Source of the DNA: Comamonadaceae bacterium
GTDB lineage: Bacteria > Pseudomonadota > Gammaproteobacteria > Burkholderiales > Burkholderiaceae_C
Reading direction: 5' to 3'
Assembly: GCA_947453965.1 (NCBI GenBank)
Contig: CANGIQ010000004.1
Coordinates: 62,001-126,000, forward strand
Length of the DNA stretch: 64,000 nucleotides
Made by a program: the position numbers and the translations under genes. Positions 8,196-17,084 of this stretch are shown here, piece after piece; position 1 is the first letter of the stretch, and every line of letters begins with the position of its first letter. The notes below the pieces were generated by a model. It did not search any database, was not told where the DNA came from, and saw nothing but the letters and a program-made list of their open reading frames with translations.

Positions 8196-9181
8196 GTCGG
8201 TGATGGGCGCTCATTCAGGTCAATCCCTTCATGTTGGGCAATTTTTTCGAGGGCATTTTCAAACAGTGATCGGGCAGAACCCGAGATAGAACGCAAGTAC
8301 GCATGAAGGTGCGCATCGTCTGCGTTCTTGTTCAAGCACTCCTGGCTGTACTCTTCAAAGCTGGCCAGTTGTGAAATCAGTTCAGCCACATGCCTGGGAC
8401 ATTCGCACAGCACATTGGTCGAGATGCCTGCGACACGGGCCAATGTGTCCTCCGAGTACTTGCGGCTTGAAATCACCGTGCCCGATGTGCCAAATTCCTG
8501 CGCACGGGCTGGGTCCACAAACAAAACCGACTGGATGAGTTCTGCCAATTCGCTGTCCGAGATAGGCTCTCGTCGAACAATCAGTCCAGAAAATTTCATC
8601 GCTTGAACCACCGCTTCAGGTGCGAAGTTGTAGATGACGATGGTTTGTGCAAACGGATGCTTTTGAATGAGCGCTTGAATCGTGGCTTGAACAGCAGTTT
8701 GCAGGGTGTTGACTTTGATCAACAGCACCTGGGATTGTTCCGACAGCACGGCGGTGGCAGCGGCGCTCAAGTCGGTCAACACGTCGGTGACTCTGATTTT
8801 GTGGGGCTGCAAGACGGTAGCGAATTTCTGTGATTCGATTCGGTTGGCCATGCTCAAGCCCACCACCGCAAGTGTCAAGGGCTGACCCTGCACAACCGAC
8901 GGACGGGGTGCGCTGTTTTGCACATTGCTCATGCGACGCAGTTGCGCCAAATCCAGATGGGCAATCGCGCTGATGGCATGCCCCTCGCGCGCGAGCTGCT
9001 TGAGCAATATGGCTTTGGAGACATCGTGCTCTTCGTACAAGCGTTGGTTGCCTTCGGTTTTTACCGGGCTGAATGCGCCGTAGCGTGTTTCCCAGATACG
9101 CAAGGTGGAGACGGGAATGCCTGTGGTTTTAGAAACCGCACCAATGCGGAAGAACAGTGTGGTGATTGGGAGTGCGGACAT
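8156..9181 (-). CDS. MerR-family regulator (photolyase-associated type)
   Basis: HTH FRIGAVSKTTGIPVSTLRIWETRYGAFSPVKTEGNQRLYEEHDV; ATG at 9181 preferred over the 9304 ORF start because the N-terminal extension is low-complexity hydrophobic. Confidence 0.85.
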   Translation of the reverse strand: MSALPITTLFFRIGAVSKTTGIPVSTLRIWETRYGAFSPVKTEGNQRLYEEHDVSKAILLKQLAREGHAISAIAHLDLAQLRRMSNVQNSAPRPSVVQGQPLTLAVVGLSMANRIESQKFATVLQPHKIRVTDVLTDLSAAATAVLSEQSQVLLIKVNTLQTAVQATIQALIQKHPFAQTIVIYNFAPEAVVQAMKFSGLIVRREPISDSELAELIQSVLFVDPARAQEFGTSGTVISSRKYSEDTLARVAGISTNVLCECPRHVAELISQLASFEEYSQECLNKNADDAHLHAYLRSISGSARSLFENALEKIAQHEGIDLNERPSPTYRQSSRKAPSGS

Positions 9182-9280
9182 CAAAATCTTATTTTTGAGT
9201 AGTTGTTGAGTAGATAATATGATTAAAAATAGAAAAAATGTGAATAAATCCACTATTGCGTAGATAAATATCTCAAAATC

Positions 9281-9294
9281 CTCCTCAGTAGGAG
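9281..9294 (+). promoter_or_regulatory. Hairpin CTCCT-CAGT-AGGAG overlapping the Shine-Dalgarno of the Rrf2 gene
   Basis: Perfect 5-bp stem with a tetraloop; AGGAG ends 8 nt before ATG 9303. Confidence 0.45.
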
Positions 9295-9302
9295 ATTGCC
9301 CC

Positions 9303-9794
9303 ATGATTTCGAAGAAAACCGTTCATGCCATTGAGTTGTGCGTCTTGCTGGCTGGTCAAAGGAGCGCGGGCTACATGACCACCATGGATCTTTCGCCACG
9401 GCTTGATTTGTCCATTTCTTACTTAGAAAACATTCTGAAGTCACTCAAGGACCATGCCCTCGTCTTGTCCATGAAAGGTCCAGGTGGCGGCTACATGATC
9501 AGGGGTGATATCTCTCGCATCTCCATGTGGGATGTGGCCTGCGTGTTCGAAACAACCTTGGCGGCCGCAGAGGGCGGCAGCGACGCGGCGTCGCACGGAT
9601 CTTATGAGCTCGAACTGGAGCAGGTGGTGATCCGTACCTTGAAGAGTTTCACGCTGGCAGACTTTGCTGATTTCTGTGCGTCAGACGCCAGCGCTTACGC
9701 CGAGGTGGTGGGTCGATTCAAGTTCAAACCCTTGCCTGTGCCTTTCATGCCCAAAGCACCGAACTCGGTGTTTCAGCTCTCCGCATCACTTTGA
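9303..9794 (+). CDS. Rrf2-family transcriptional regulator (no IscR-type cysteine triad)
   Basis: MISKKTVHAIELCVLLAGQ...LDLSISYLENILKSLKDHALVLSMKGPGGGYMI matches the Rrf2 wHTH. Confidence 0.8.
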   Translation: MISKKTVHAIELCVLLAGQRSAGYMTTMDLSPRLDLSISYLENILKSLKDHALVLSMKGPGGGYMIRGDISRISMWDVACVFETTLAAAEGGSDAASHGSYELELEQVVIRTLKSFTLADFADFCASDASAYAEVVGRFKFKPLPVPFMPKAPNSVFQLSASL

Positions 9795-9852
9795 GCGTTT
9801 GGGTCATGTATTGGATCGCATCCAAAACGTCCATGAGCCACGGAGCCTAGGA

Positions 9853-10140
9853 ATGCCCCTCAAGTTTTCACAACGGCTTGCAGATCTTTCGGTGGGCGAT
9901 GTGTCCGCCGTGATCCAAATGGCGTGGGAGGACCGCACCTCTTTTGAAACCATCCAAGAGCGTGTTGGGTTGTCAGAGTCCGAGGTCATACGCCTCATGC
10001 GCCATGAGCTCAGTCCCAGCTCTTACAGGATGTGGCGCAAGCGCATGAAGGGTCGTGTCACCAAGCACTGCGCGCTCAGAAGCCCTGACATGAAATTTGA
10101 AGATCGCCGGGTGGCTGACCACCGCCGCGCCAATTGCTGA
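9853..10140 (+). CDS. TIGR03643 / DUF2805 family protein
   Basis: VSAVIQMAWEDRTSFETIQERVGLSESEVIRLMRHELSPSSYRMWRKRMKGRVTKH; ORF track start 9664 is likely too early. Confidence 0.8.
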   Translation: MPLKFSQRLADLSVGDVSAVIQMAWEDRTSFETIQERVGLSESEVIRLMRHELSPSSYRMWRKRMKGRVTKHCALRSPDMKFEDRRVADHRRANC

Positions 10141-11045
10141 TGTCTTGGCAAGCCGCCATCACCGATGTGGCGTTGCGCGCAATCGGTGAGCGCGTGCGTG
10201 CGATCACGGGTTCCACCTCCGACCTGAATGATTTCACTTTTCCAAAGGGTGACCCTGGCTTGTTTGGGCCTGACTCGATCGCCTGGACCGTGCATGCACA
10301 CTTCACGGCCATGATGGTGGGGGGCTTGTCATCGTTGATGGTTCAGTCCCTGCACCCTAGAGCGCTGTCTGCTGTTTGGGACCATTCTGATTTCCGCCAC
10401 CAACTCAAAGGCAGGTTAGGTCGAACCGCCTATTTTGTGGCGGCCACCACCTATGGCGGCGAAGCCTTGGCCATGGGGGCGATTCGTCGGGTCAACATGA
10501 TCCATGCCCACATCCGTGGCGTCGACCTTCAAGGACGCCCCTATATCGCCAACGAGCCAGCCCTGATACGTTGGGTTCATCTTGCCGAGGTGAGTTCATT
10601 CCTTGGTGCGTATCAACATTTCGCCAAAACGCCACTGTCTGAGTCCGCCTGTGACCAGTACATTGCGGAAATGCGTCAGGTGGGGCATTTGTTGGGCGCG
10701 ACCGATTTACCCCTGACGTGGCGATCGACCCAAGAAGCTTTGTCCGCATATCTGGGTGAGTTGAGCTTTGATGAACGCGCCAAGGAAATACGCACGATCA
10801 TTGAAAACTATCCCACCGATGTGCTCGACCAGCCTTTCATGCGTCTGATCTTGAATGCTGCATTTGATGTCATGCCCTCATGGGTCCTAGCGCTCATGCA
10901 AAGGCCCGCCAATTGCGCACTGCAGGCGCAAGCGACCAAACTGGCGCTTGTGGCAGCTTCGCAGCCGATTCAGTGGATGCTTGATCGGCAAGGCGTCTGC
11001 GCTGTTGCACGCCAGAGGGTTCAGGGGCGTGTGGCCGATGTTTGA
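10140..11045 (+). CDS. Oxygenase MpaB family protein (DUF2236)
   Basis: GPDSIAWTVHAHFTAMMVGGLSSLMVQSLHPRALSAVWDHSDF...GRTAYFVAATTYG; ATG overlaps the upstream TGA. Confidence 0.8.
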   Translation: MSWQAAITDVALRAIGERVRAITGSTSDLNDFTFPKGDPGLFGPDSIAWTVHAHFTAMMVGGLSSLMVQSLHPRALSAVWDHSDFRHQLKGRLGRTAYFVAATTYGGEALAMGAIRRVNMIHAHIRGVDLQGRPYIANEPALIRWVHLAEVSSFLGAYQHFAKTPLSESACDQYIAEMRQVGHLLGATDLPLTWRSTQEALSAYLGELSFDERAKEIRTIIENYPTDVLDQPFMRLILNAAFDVMPSWVLALMQRPANCALQAQATKLALVAASQPIQWMLDRQGVCAVARQRVQGRVADV

Positions 11046-11353
11046 GATGGCCTTGGCAACACATCCGCCAACAATTGGTCGATGTGCATCGCCAGCTCAA
11101 AGTCTTTGTGGGTGAGCCCACCGGCGTCGTGTGTCGTGAGCTGAATCCGCATGTGGGTGTAGCTCGATAAAACTTCGGGGTGGTGGTCTAGCTTCTCGGC
11201 CACTTCGGCCACATGCACAAAGAAATTGACAGCCGTCTTAAAACTGTCGAACACCACGTTCTTGCAAATGCGGGTCTTGTTCGCATCCAAGGTCCAGTGG
11301 TCTAACAGCTTTAGCCCGTGGTCAATGTCGGCGTTGTTGAGTCGTTGCTGCAT
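11021..11353 (-). CDS. 4a-hydroxytetrahydrobiopterin dehydratase
   Basis: KLDHHPEVLSSYTHMRIQLTTHDAGGLTHKDFELA motif of PCD/DCoH. Confidence 0.9.
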   Translation of the reverse strand: MQQRLNNADIDHGLKLLDHWTLDANKTRICKNVVFDSFKTAVNFFVHVAEVAEKLDHHPEVLSSYTHMRIQLTTHDAGGLTHKDFELAMHIDQLLADVLPRPSQTSATRP

Positions 11354-11380
11354 GTGGAGGCTTTGCGATGGCTGAATGCT

Positions 11381-12148
11381 TCACTCAGCATAGCCAGGAT
11401 TGACACGGTCCAACACCCGCATCATGGCTTCGAAGTACAAGCGCTCGCGTTCTGCACGTGAATAGTGGTCATCCTTGCTGGGTGTGCGCACGCGGTCAAT
11501 CACGCGCTCTTCCAAGATGTTCAAAGGTTTGCACGTGCTCATGGCGAGCACTTGGGTGCGGCATGCTTTTTCGAGTTTGTAGAGCAAGCGGTAGGCCTGC
11601 GCCACGGTGTCGCCCACGGTGATGACGCCATGGTTTTTCAAGAACATGACGGACTTGTCTTTCAACAAGGATGCCAAGCGCTCGCCTTCGTTCAGCGATG
11701 AAGCCAACCCCGTGTAAGTGTCGTCATACGCAATGCGTTCATGGAAAAACGCAGCGGTTTGGGTCGCGGGCAGCAGGCGGTTGTCTTGCAGCATATTGAG
11801 TGCCAGTGCCCAAGGCTGGTGGGTGTGCAAAACCACCTTGGCACCGGTGAGCCGGTGCAGTGGCGCATGGATGCTGCGTGCAGACAGTTCAACCACGCCA
11901 TGGCCTTCCAGGGTGTCACCCGCTTCGTTGAACACCATGAGGTCGCTGGCCCGTGCTTCCGACCAGTGCAAACCAAATGGCAACACCATGTATTGGTCTT
12001 CACGCCCTGGCACCGTCATGGTGAAGTGGTTGTCGATGCCTTCGTCAAAGCCATCGTGGACGGCGAGTCGCAAAGCCGCTGCCAGATGGATCTTGGCTTG
12101 TTTGATGGGGTCGGGGTTCGATGCGCTGTGCAATGCGTGGACGGACAT
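11381..12148 (-). CDS. Class II aldolase/adducin family protein
   Basis: VVLHTHQPWALALNML, FLKNHGVITVGDTVAQAY; GGAAC Shine-Dalgarno before ATG 12148. Confidence 0.85.
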   Translation of the reverse strand: MSVHALHSASNPDPIKQAKIHLAAALRLAVHDGFDEGIDNHFTMTVPGREDQYMVLPFGLHWSEARASDLMVFNEAGDTLEGHGVVELSARSIHAPLHRLTGAKVVLHTHQPWALALNMLQDNRLLPATQTAAFFHERIAYDDTYTGLASSLNEGERLASLLKDKSVMFLKNHGVITVGDTVAQAYRLLYKLEKACRTQVLAMSTCKPLNILEERVIDRVRTPSKDDHYSRAERERLYFEAMMRVLDRVNPGYAE

Positions 12149-12253
12149 GATGTTCCTTTTCAAAGAAGCATAAAAACTGCAATCAGCGTAGCGGAAAATT
12201 GAAAAAAAGACAGCACCTAAATGACCGATATGTCACCTAGGTTGGCGTGCGGC

Positions 12254-13024
12254 TCACAAATCGCAAAGCGGTGCCAGCAGGTAACCCGCTGCTTCAAGCG
12301 CCAAACGCACGGCTTGCGCCGTGGCCACCGCCTCAGGACCATCGCCATGTACACAGATGCTGTCGATGCGACAGGGTAGATGAAGCCCGTTGGCAGTCAC
12401 GATGGCTTTGGCGTTCATCATGCGCAGCACGTGTTCCACGCAGGCTTGACTGTCGTGGATCACGGCACCTGCGCGGGAACGTGGCGTGAGTTGCCCGTCG
12501 TCTAAGTAGGTCCGATCTGCGAACACCTCATACCGAACTGGTTGACCCGCTTCTTCTGCCGTCTTTGCGAACGTGGAATAGGGCGGAACAAGAAGAACCA
12601 GCGATGGGTCTAATTTGCGCACCTCCTTCACGATGGTGGCTGCCACCGCAGCGTCCGCGCAAGCCACATTGTGCAAAGCGCCATGTGGTTTGACATGGGT
12701 GACGCGGGTGCCTTCTGCGACGGCAATGGCTTGCAAGGCGCCGATTTGATAGAGCAGGGTGGCTTCTAAATCTTGGGCCGACATCTGCATCACGCGCCTG
12801 CCAAAACCTTGCAGATCTGGAAATGACGGATGCGCGCCAATGCTCACGCCTTGGGCCATGGCCAAGCGGACAGTTTCTTGCATGACGGTTGGGTCACCGG
12901 CGTGGAAGCCGCAAGCCACATTGGCACTTTTGACGATCTGCAGCAAGGCTGTGTCGTCGCCCATTGTCCAAGCGCCAAAGCTCTCACCCAAGTCGGCATT
13001 CAGGTTGATACGAGGAGTTGTCAT
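12254..13024 (-). CDS. pxpA: 5-oxoprolinase subunit PxpA (LamB/YcsF)
   Basis: INLNADLGESFGAWTMGDD...ANVACGFHAGDP...HVKPHGALHN. Confidence 0.93.
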   Translation of the reverse strand: MTTPRINLNADLGESFGAWTMGDDTALLQIVKSANVACGFHAGDPTVMQETVRLAMAQGVSIGAHPSFPDLQGFGRRVMQMSAQDLEATLLYQIGALQAIAVAEGTRVTHVKPHGALHNVACADAAVAATIVKEVRKLDPSLVLLVPPYSTFAKTAEEAGQPVRYEVFADRTYLDDGQLTPRSRAGAVIHDSQACVEHVLRMMNAKAIVTANGLHLPCRIDSICVHGDGPEAVATAQAVRLALEAAGYLLAPLCDL

Positions 13025-13037
13025 CGTCGGGTTCCTA

Positions 13038-14087
13038 TCAAAGTTCTGCGCGTAACATGCCGCTCACGAGGTTGCTGCTGTAGAGCGCCTGTTCATCCAT
13101 GAAGCCAGGCGGTAAAAACGATTCACGCGTGGTCAGCCATTGCATCCATGCGTCACGTTGGTCTTGCAGGGCTTGTCGCGCTTGGGCGCCCGTCACGCTT
13201 TGAAAGCGCAGTTGTGAACCCGGTTTCAAATGCGCGAGTTTGGGCAGGTCAGCTTGAATCACCGTTGCAATTTTGGGGTAGCCACCGACTGTTTGGCTGT
13301 CGGCCAACAGCACAATCGGTTGGCCATTGGCAGGCACCTGGATGGCTCCGGGCGTCACTGCATCTGAGACGATGTCGGCCGCTGCCGCGTTGACATGAGC
13401 CAACGCCGTGCCACGTAGCCTCAGCCCCATGCGGTCTTGCTCCACCGTGGCTTCCCATGTGTCATTTTCAAATCGAGTCAGTGACTCAGGCGTGAAGTGA
13501 TCTTGCTGTGGACCCCACATGACACGAATGGGCCCCGCTGGGTGCACCCATGGCGCAGGACTGCGCCATTCACGAAAGTCAGACGTGGTCCAGGTGCTGC
13601 AAGGCAGCAGATCACCCGGACGCAATGCCCGTCCTTGCAAGCCTTCGAGTCCCGCACGCCAATAGCTGGAGCGGCTGCCCAACTGCGTGGGCAGTTGAAG
13701 GCCACTGGCCACAGCCAGATAAGCGCAGCCTGTTTCGGCGAGGCCCAATGTCAATCTGTCGCCTGTTTGTAGGGTGGCGCTTTGCCATGCTGGCAAGGTG
13801 GTTTGTTTGCCATCTTGGCTCAACCATGTCGCTGTGATGGCACCCGTCAGTGCGACACGCACGGGACCTGAGGCGATGCGCAGTTCCGTGCCCATGCCGC
13901 GCAACTCCAACACGGCTTCACCACCCGCATTGCCAACCAAGGCATTCGCCGCTTCTGCCAAGGGGGCATCCAGCCAACCCGACAAGGGGATGCCTTCATG
14001 GCGGTGTCCGGCACGTCCTCGGTCTTGCACCGTGGTGCCAATGCCTGGCTGCACGACTTCCATCATGCCTGTTGATGCGCCATTCAT
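13038..14087 (-). CDS. pxpC: 5-oxoprolinase subunit PxpC (biotin-dependent carboxyltransferase-like)
   Basis: VVQPGIGTTVQDRGRAGHRHEGIPLSG; RVMWGPQQDHFT; QTVGGYPKIATVIQADLPKLAHLKPG. Confidence 0.92.
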   Translation of the reverse strand: MNGASTGMMEVVQPGIGTTVQDRGRAGHRHEGIPLSGWLDAPLAEAANALVGNAGGEAVLELRGMGTELRIASGPVRVALTGAITATWLSQDGKQTTLPAWQSATLQTGDRLTLGLAETGCAYLAVASGLQLPTQLGSRSSYWRAGLEGLQGRALRPGDLLPCSTWTTSDFREWRSPAPWVHPAGPIRVMWGPQQDHFTPESLTRFENDTWEATVEQDRMGLRLRGTALAHVNAAAADIVSDAVTPGAIQVPANGQPIVLLADSQTVGGYPKIATVIQADLPKLAHLKPGSQLRFQSVTGAQARQALQDQRDAWMQWLTTRESFLPPGFMDEQALYSSNLVSGMLRAEL

Positions 14088-14833
14088 GTGGCGTCTCCCG
14101 GGGCTAGAAAGGTCTCACGTGAGCGTTCGCCGTGTTGGCACTGCAAGAAAAGTTGTTCGTATGCCGCTTTGTCAATCGCATACCAACTGACGATGTCGCC
14201 CGCTGCCAACATGGCAGGTTGATCGGTTTGTCGCAGATCAAACAAAGGCACAGGTGTTTTGCCAATCAGGTTCCAACCACCTGGGCTCTCCCAAGGGTAG
14301 ACCGCGCACATTTCGCCGGCAATGGCCACCGAGTTGGGCGGAACACGTTGACGCGGGCTCGCCAGGCGCGGCATGGCCAGTTCTGGTGGTAAGCCGCCCA
14401 TGTAGGGAAAGCCTGGCAAAAAGCCAATCATGTAGACGCGAAATTGGGTGGCCAACACGCGCTCAATCAATTGGTCTTCGCGCATCTGTTTGGCTTGCGC
14501 CCAAGCGGGCAGATCAAGGGCGAAGCTGGGGTCAAAGCAAGCAGGCAAGCGCCAATGTTTACCTGTGATGACGCTTTGTTGCATGTTGTGTGCAAACGCC
14601 AACAGCTGTGCAGCGAGTGCATCGGCATCGGTGGCGTGTGGCGCGAAATGTACGGTGAGCGAGCGAAAAGTCGGCACCACATCGGTGACGGCTGCAAACA
14701 ACGGGTTGTCGATGCGCGCTTGCGCGACGCGATTCGCCAAGGCCATGACTTGCCCATTGAGCTCGGTGTCGATGCGCGAGCCGAACTCGACGGTCCAGGC
14801 GCTGTCTCCGAGTGGCAAGAGTCGTGTCGTCAT
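14084..14833 (-). CDS. pxpB: 5-oxoprolinase subunit PxpB (KipI-like)
   Basis: FRVYMIGFLPGFPYMGGLPPELAMPRLASPRQRVPPNSVAIAGEMCAVYPWESPGGWNLIGKTP; 4-nt overlap with pxpC. Confidence 0.93.
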   Translation of the reverse strand: MTTRLLPLGDSAWTVEFGSRIDTELNGQVMALANRVAQARIDNPLFAAVTDVVPTFRSLTVHFAPHATDADALAAQLLAFAHNMQQSVITGKHWRLPACFDPSFALDLPAWAQAKQMREDQLIERVLATQFRVYMIGFLPGFPYMGGLPPELAMPRLASPRQRVPPNSVAIAGEMCAVYPWESPGGWNLIGKTPVPLFDLRQTDQPAMLAAGDIVSWYAIDKAAYEQLFLQCQHGERSRETFLAPGDAT

Positions 14834-14847
14834 CGCGCGTCTTCGTT

Positions 14848-15381
14848 TTAAAGCGAGGCCGCAGACCGGGCGGCCTGGTCGTACACACCCGAGAGCACGC
14901 GCAGCAGACGCGCCAATTCGCCAATGTCGCGATTCAGGGCTTCATCCGCTTTCAAGGCGTTGATGAGGCAGCTCTCGCGAATTTCGCGGTAACGCTGCAC
15001 ATAGTCGTTGCCGGACGCGGTTGACGAGTAAGTCACCTCTTTGCCGCTCTTGCGCGAGGCCACCACGCCCAGTCCCAGTAATTTTTTGAGCGAGTAGTTG
15101 ATGAGGTGTGTGTCTTCCACGTTCATGATGAAACAAATATCCGACAAACGTTTGTCACGCGCACGGTGAGACACATGATGGAGCACCAACACATCCAGTG
15201 GGGTAAGGTCTTTCAAACCGGCAGCGGACATGCAGTGGATGATCCAGCGGTGAAATGCATTGCCCGCGACGATGAGGCCAAATTCGAATTCGCTCATTTC
15301 GGCACTTCGCGGGGACACCAAGTGTGACGACGAGACGATGGGCACACTGGCGTGTGACTCAGCCTTGGGTTTCTTGGTCAT
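14848..15381 (-). CDS. MarR-like winged-helix regulator
   Basis: FHRWIIHCMSAAGLKDLTPLDVLVLHHVSHRARDKRLSDICFIMNVEDTHLINYSLKKLLGLGVV. Confidence 0.75.
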   Translation of the reverse strand: MTKKPKAESHASVPIVSSSHLVSPRSAEMSEFEFGLIVAGNAFHRWIIHCMSAAGLKDLTPLDVLVLHHVSHRARDKRLSDICFIMNVEDTHLINYSLKKLLGLGVVASRKSGKEVTYSSTASGNDYVQRYREIRESCLINALKADEALNRDIGELARLLRVLSGVYDQAARSAASL

Positions 15382-15431
15382 ACATGCTTTCTTCTTGGGT
15401 TTCTCGGTGCGTCGTGTACCATCATAAAATC

Positions 15432-15457
15432 AAATTGTCGACAATTTGTCAACAATT
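15432..15457. promoter_or_regulatory. Tandem palindromic operator candidate AAATTGTCGACAATTTGTCAACAATT
   Basis: 16-bp perfect palindrome followed by a second TTGTCAACAA copy in the divergent MarR-like/TRAP intergenic region. Confidence 0.55.
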
Positions 15458-15537
15458 AGGGAATATGCCTAGGATGAATCGCTCAGACAAAGGTAAATTC
15501 AATCTGTTGTCACTTAACTACTGTTTGGAGGTGTTTC

Positions 15538-16515
15538 ATGAAACGCAGGTATTTCTCTCTTGCCGCTTTGGGTCTGACCAGTTGCCTTGCCGCTGGGTTG
15601 GCACAGGCGCAGACCAAATGGGATTTGGCGTCGGCCTATCCCGCCAATAACTTCCACACAGAAAACTTGATGCAGTTTGCGGCCGATGTCGACAAGGCGA
15701 CGGCAGGCAAGCTCAAGATCACGGTGCATGCCAACGCCTCGCTATTCAAAGCGACAGAAATCAAACGCGCGGTGCAAGGCGGCCAGGCCCAAGCGGGTGA
15801 GGTGATTCAGGCCAACTTGCAAAACGAATGGCAAATCTACGGCGCCGACGGGTTGCCGTTCTTGGCCGACAGCTACGACGAATCCGTCAAGCTGCAAGCC
15901 GCGCAGCGCCCGATGGTGGAGAAGAAGTTGGCCGATCAAGGCTTGGTGTACCTCTACGCTGTGGCCTGGCCACCGCAAGGCATCTTCACCAAAAAGCCCA
16001 TCGCCTCGGCGGCTGACCTCAAGAGCGTCAAGTGGCGCGCTTACAGCCCAGCCACGGCCCGCATTGCAGATTTGGTGAAGGCCCAACCGGTGACCGTGCA
16101 GGCAGCAGAACTCTCTCAAGCCTTGGCAACAGGTGTGGTCGAGGCGACCATGACCTCGGGTGCAACGGGTGTGGACAGCAAGCTGTATGAACACCTCAAG
16201 TACTACTACGACGTGCAAGCTTGGTTGCCCAAGAACATGGTGATCGTCAACCGCAAAGCATTTGACGCCCTGGATAAACCCTCCCAAACCGCCGTCTTGA
16301 ACGCCGCTGCTGCCGCCGAAACGCGTGGACTGGCGGCCAGCAAGCGTGTGGATACGGAATCCAAAGCCAAGCTCAAGGCCAACGGCATGCAAGTGCTGGA
16401 GCCTTCGGCACAACTCAAAGCCGACCTGCAAAAAGTAGGCGAGGTGATGCTCACGGAATGGCTTGAGAAATCGGGCCCTGAAGGGCAGTCCTTGCTGACC
16501 AGCTACAAGCGTTGA
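15538..16515 (+). CDS. TRAP transporter substrate-binding protein DctP
   Basis: Signal peptide, TKWDLASAYPANNFHTENLMQFAADVDKATAGKLKITVHANASLF. Confidence 0.9.
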   Translation: MKRRYFSLAALGLTSCLAAGLAQAQTKWDLASAYPANNFHTENLMQFAADVDKATAGKLKITVHANASLFKATEIKRAVQGGQAQAGEVIQANLQNEWQIYGADGLPFLADSYDESVKLQAAQRPMVEKKLADQGLVYLYAVAWPPQGIFTKKPIASAADLKSVKWRAYSPATARIADLVKAQPVTVQAAELSQALATGVVEATMTSGATGVDSKLYEHLKYYYDVQAWLPKNMVIVNRKAFDALDKPSQTAVLNAAAAAETRGLAASKRVDTESKAKLKANGMQVLEPSAQLKADLQKVGEVMLTEWLEKSGPEGQSLLTSYKR

Positions 16516-16517
16516 TC

Positions 16518-17084
16518 ATGAGCAACGCGCCTGTGACAAAACCATCTGGACTGCGACGCGGTCTGGATGGGCTGTATGCACTGGGAGGCATCATTTCCTC
16601 CCTCTGTGTTTTGACCATTTTGGTGCTCATGGTGGGCGCATCGATGGGGCGTAGCCTAGATTGGCGTGTCTCGTGGATCAATGACGTGGTGTCATGGTTG
16701 TGCGCCGCAGCGGCCTTTTTTGGCATGGCCTACAGCTTTCGAAATGGCGACTTTGTGCGGGTGACCTTGTTGCTTGAAAAAGTGTCTCCACGCACACGCC
16801 ATTGGCTGGAGGTGACGTCTTTGGCAACCGCCAGTGTGGCGATTTCTTATCTGTTTTTTTGGGCTGCACGCTTCACCTACCAGAGCTGGGAGTTCAACGA
16901 CATTGCCGGCAATATGGTGGCGATTCCCTTGTGGATTCCACAGCTGAGTTTTGTCATCGGTGCTGGAATTTTGTTTGTGGCGGTGGTGGATGAGTGTGTT
17001 TGCGTGTTGCGTGGTGGCAGGCCTAGCTATGTCGTCCGTGTGGAAGAACGCCATGCACGTGGCGATTTTTCCGAGGAGTTGTGA
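16518..17084 (+). CDS. TRAP transporter small permease DctQ
   Basis: Four hydrophobic segments, between dctP and dctM with overlapping junctions. Confidence 0.88.
   Translation: MSNAPVTKPSGLRRGLDGLYALGGIISSLCVLTILVLMVGASMGRSLDWRVSWINDVVSWLCAAAAFFGMAYSFRNGDFVRVTLLLEKVSPRTRHWLEVTSLATASVAISYLFFWAARFTYQSWEFNDIAGNMVAIPLWIPQLSFVIGAGILFVAVVDECVCVLRGGRPSYVVRVEERHARGDFSEEL

Noticed and set aside
8156-9304. MerR gene starting at 9304
   Set aside because: N-terminal extension EIFIYAIVDLFTFFLFLIILSTQQLL is translated intergenic AT-rich sequence; start at 9181 is better and leaves a divergent promoter.
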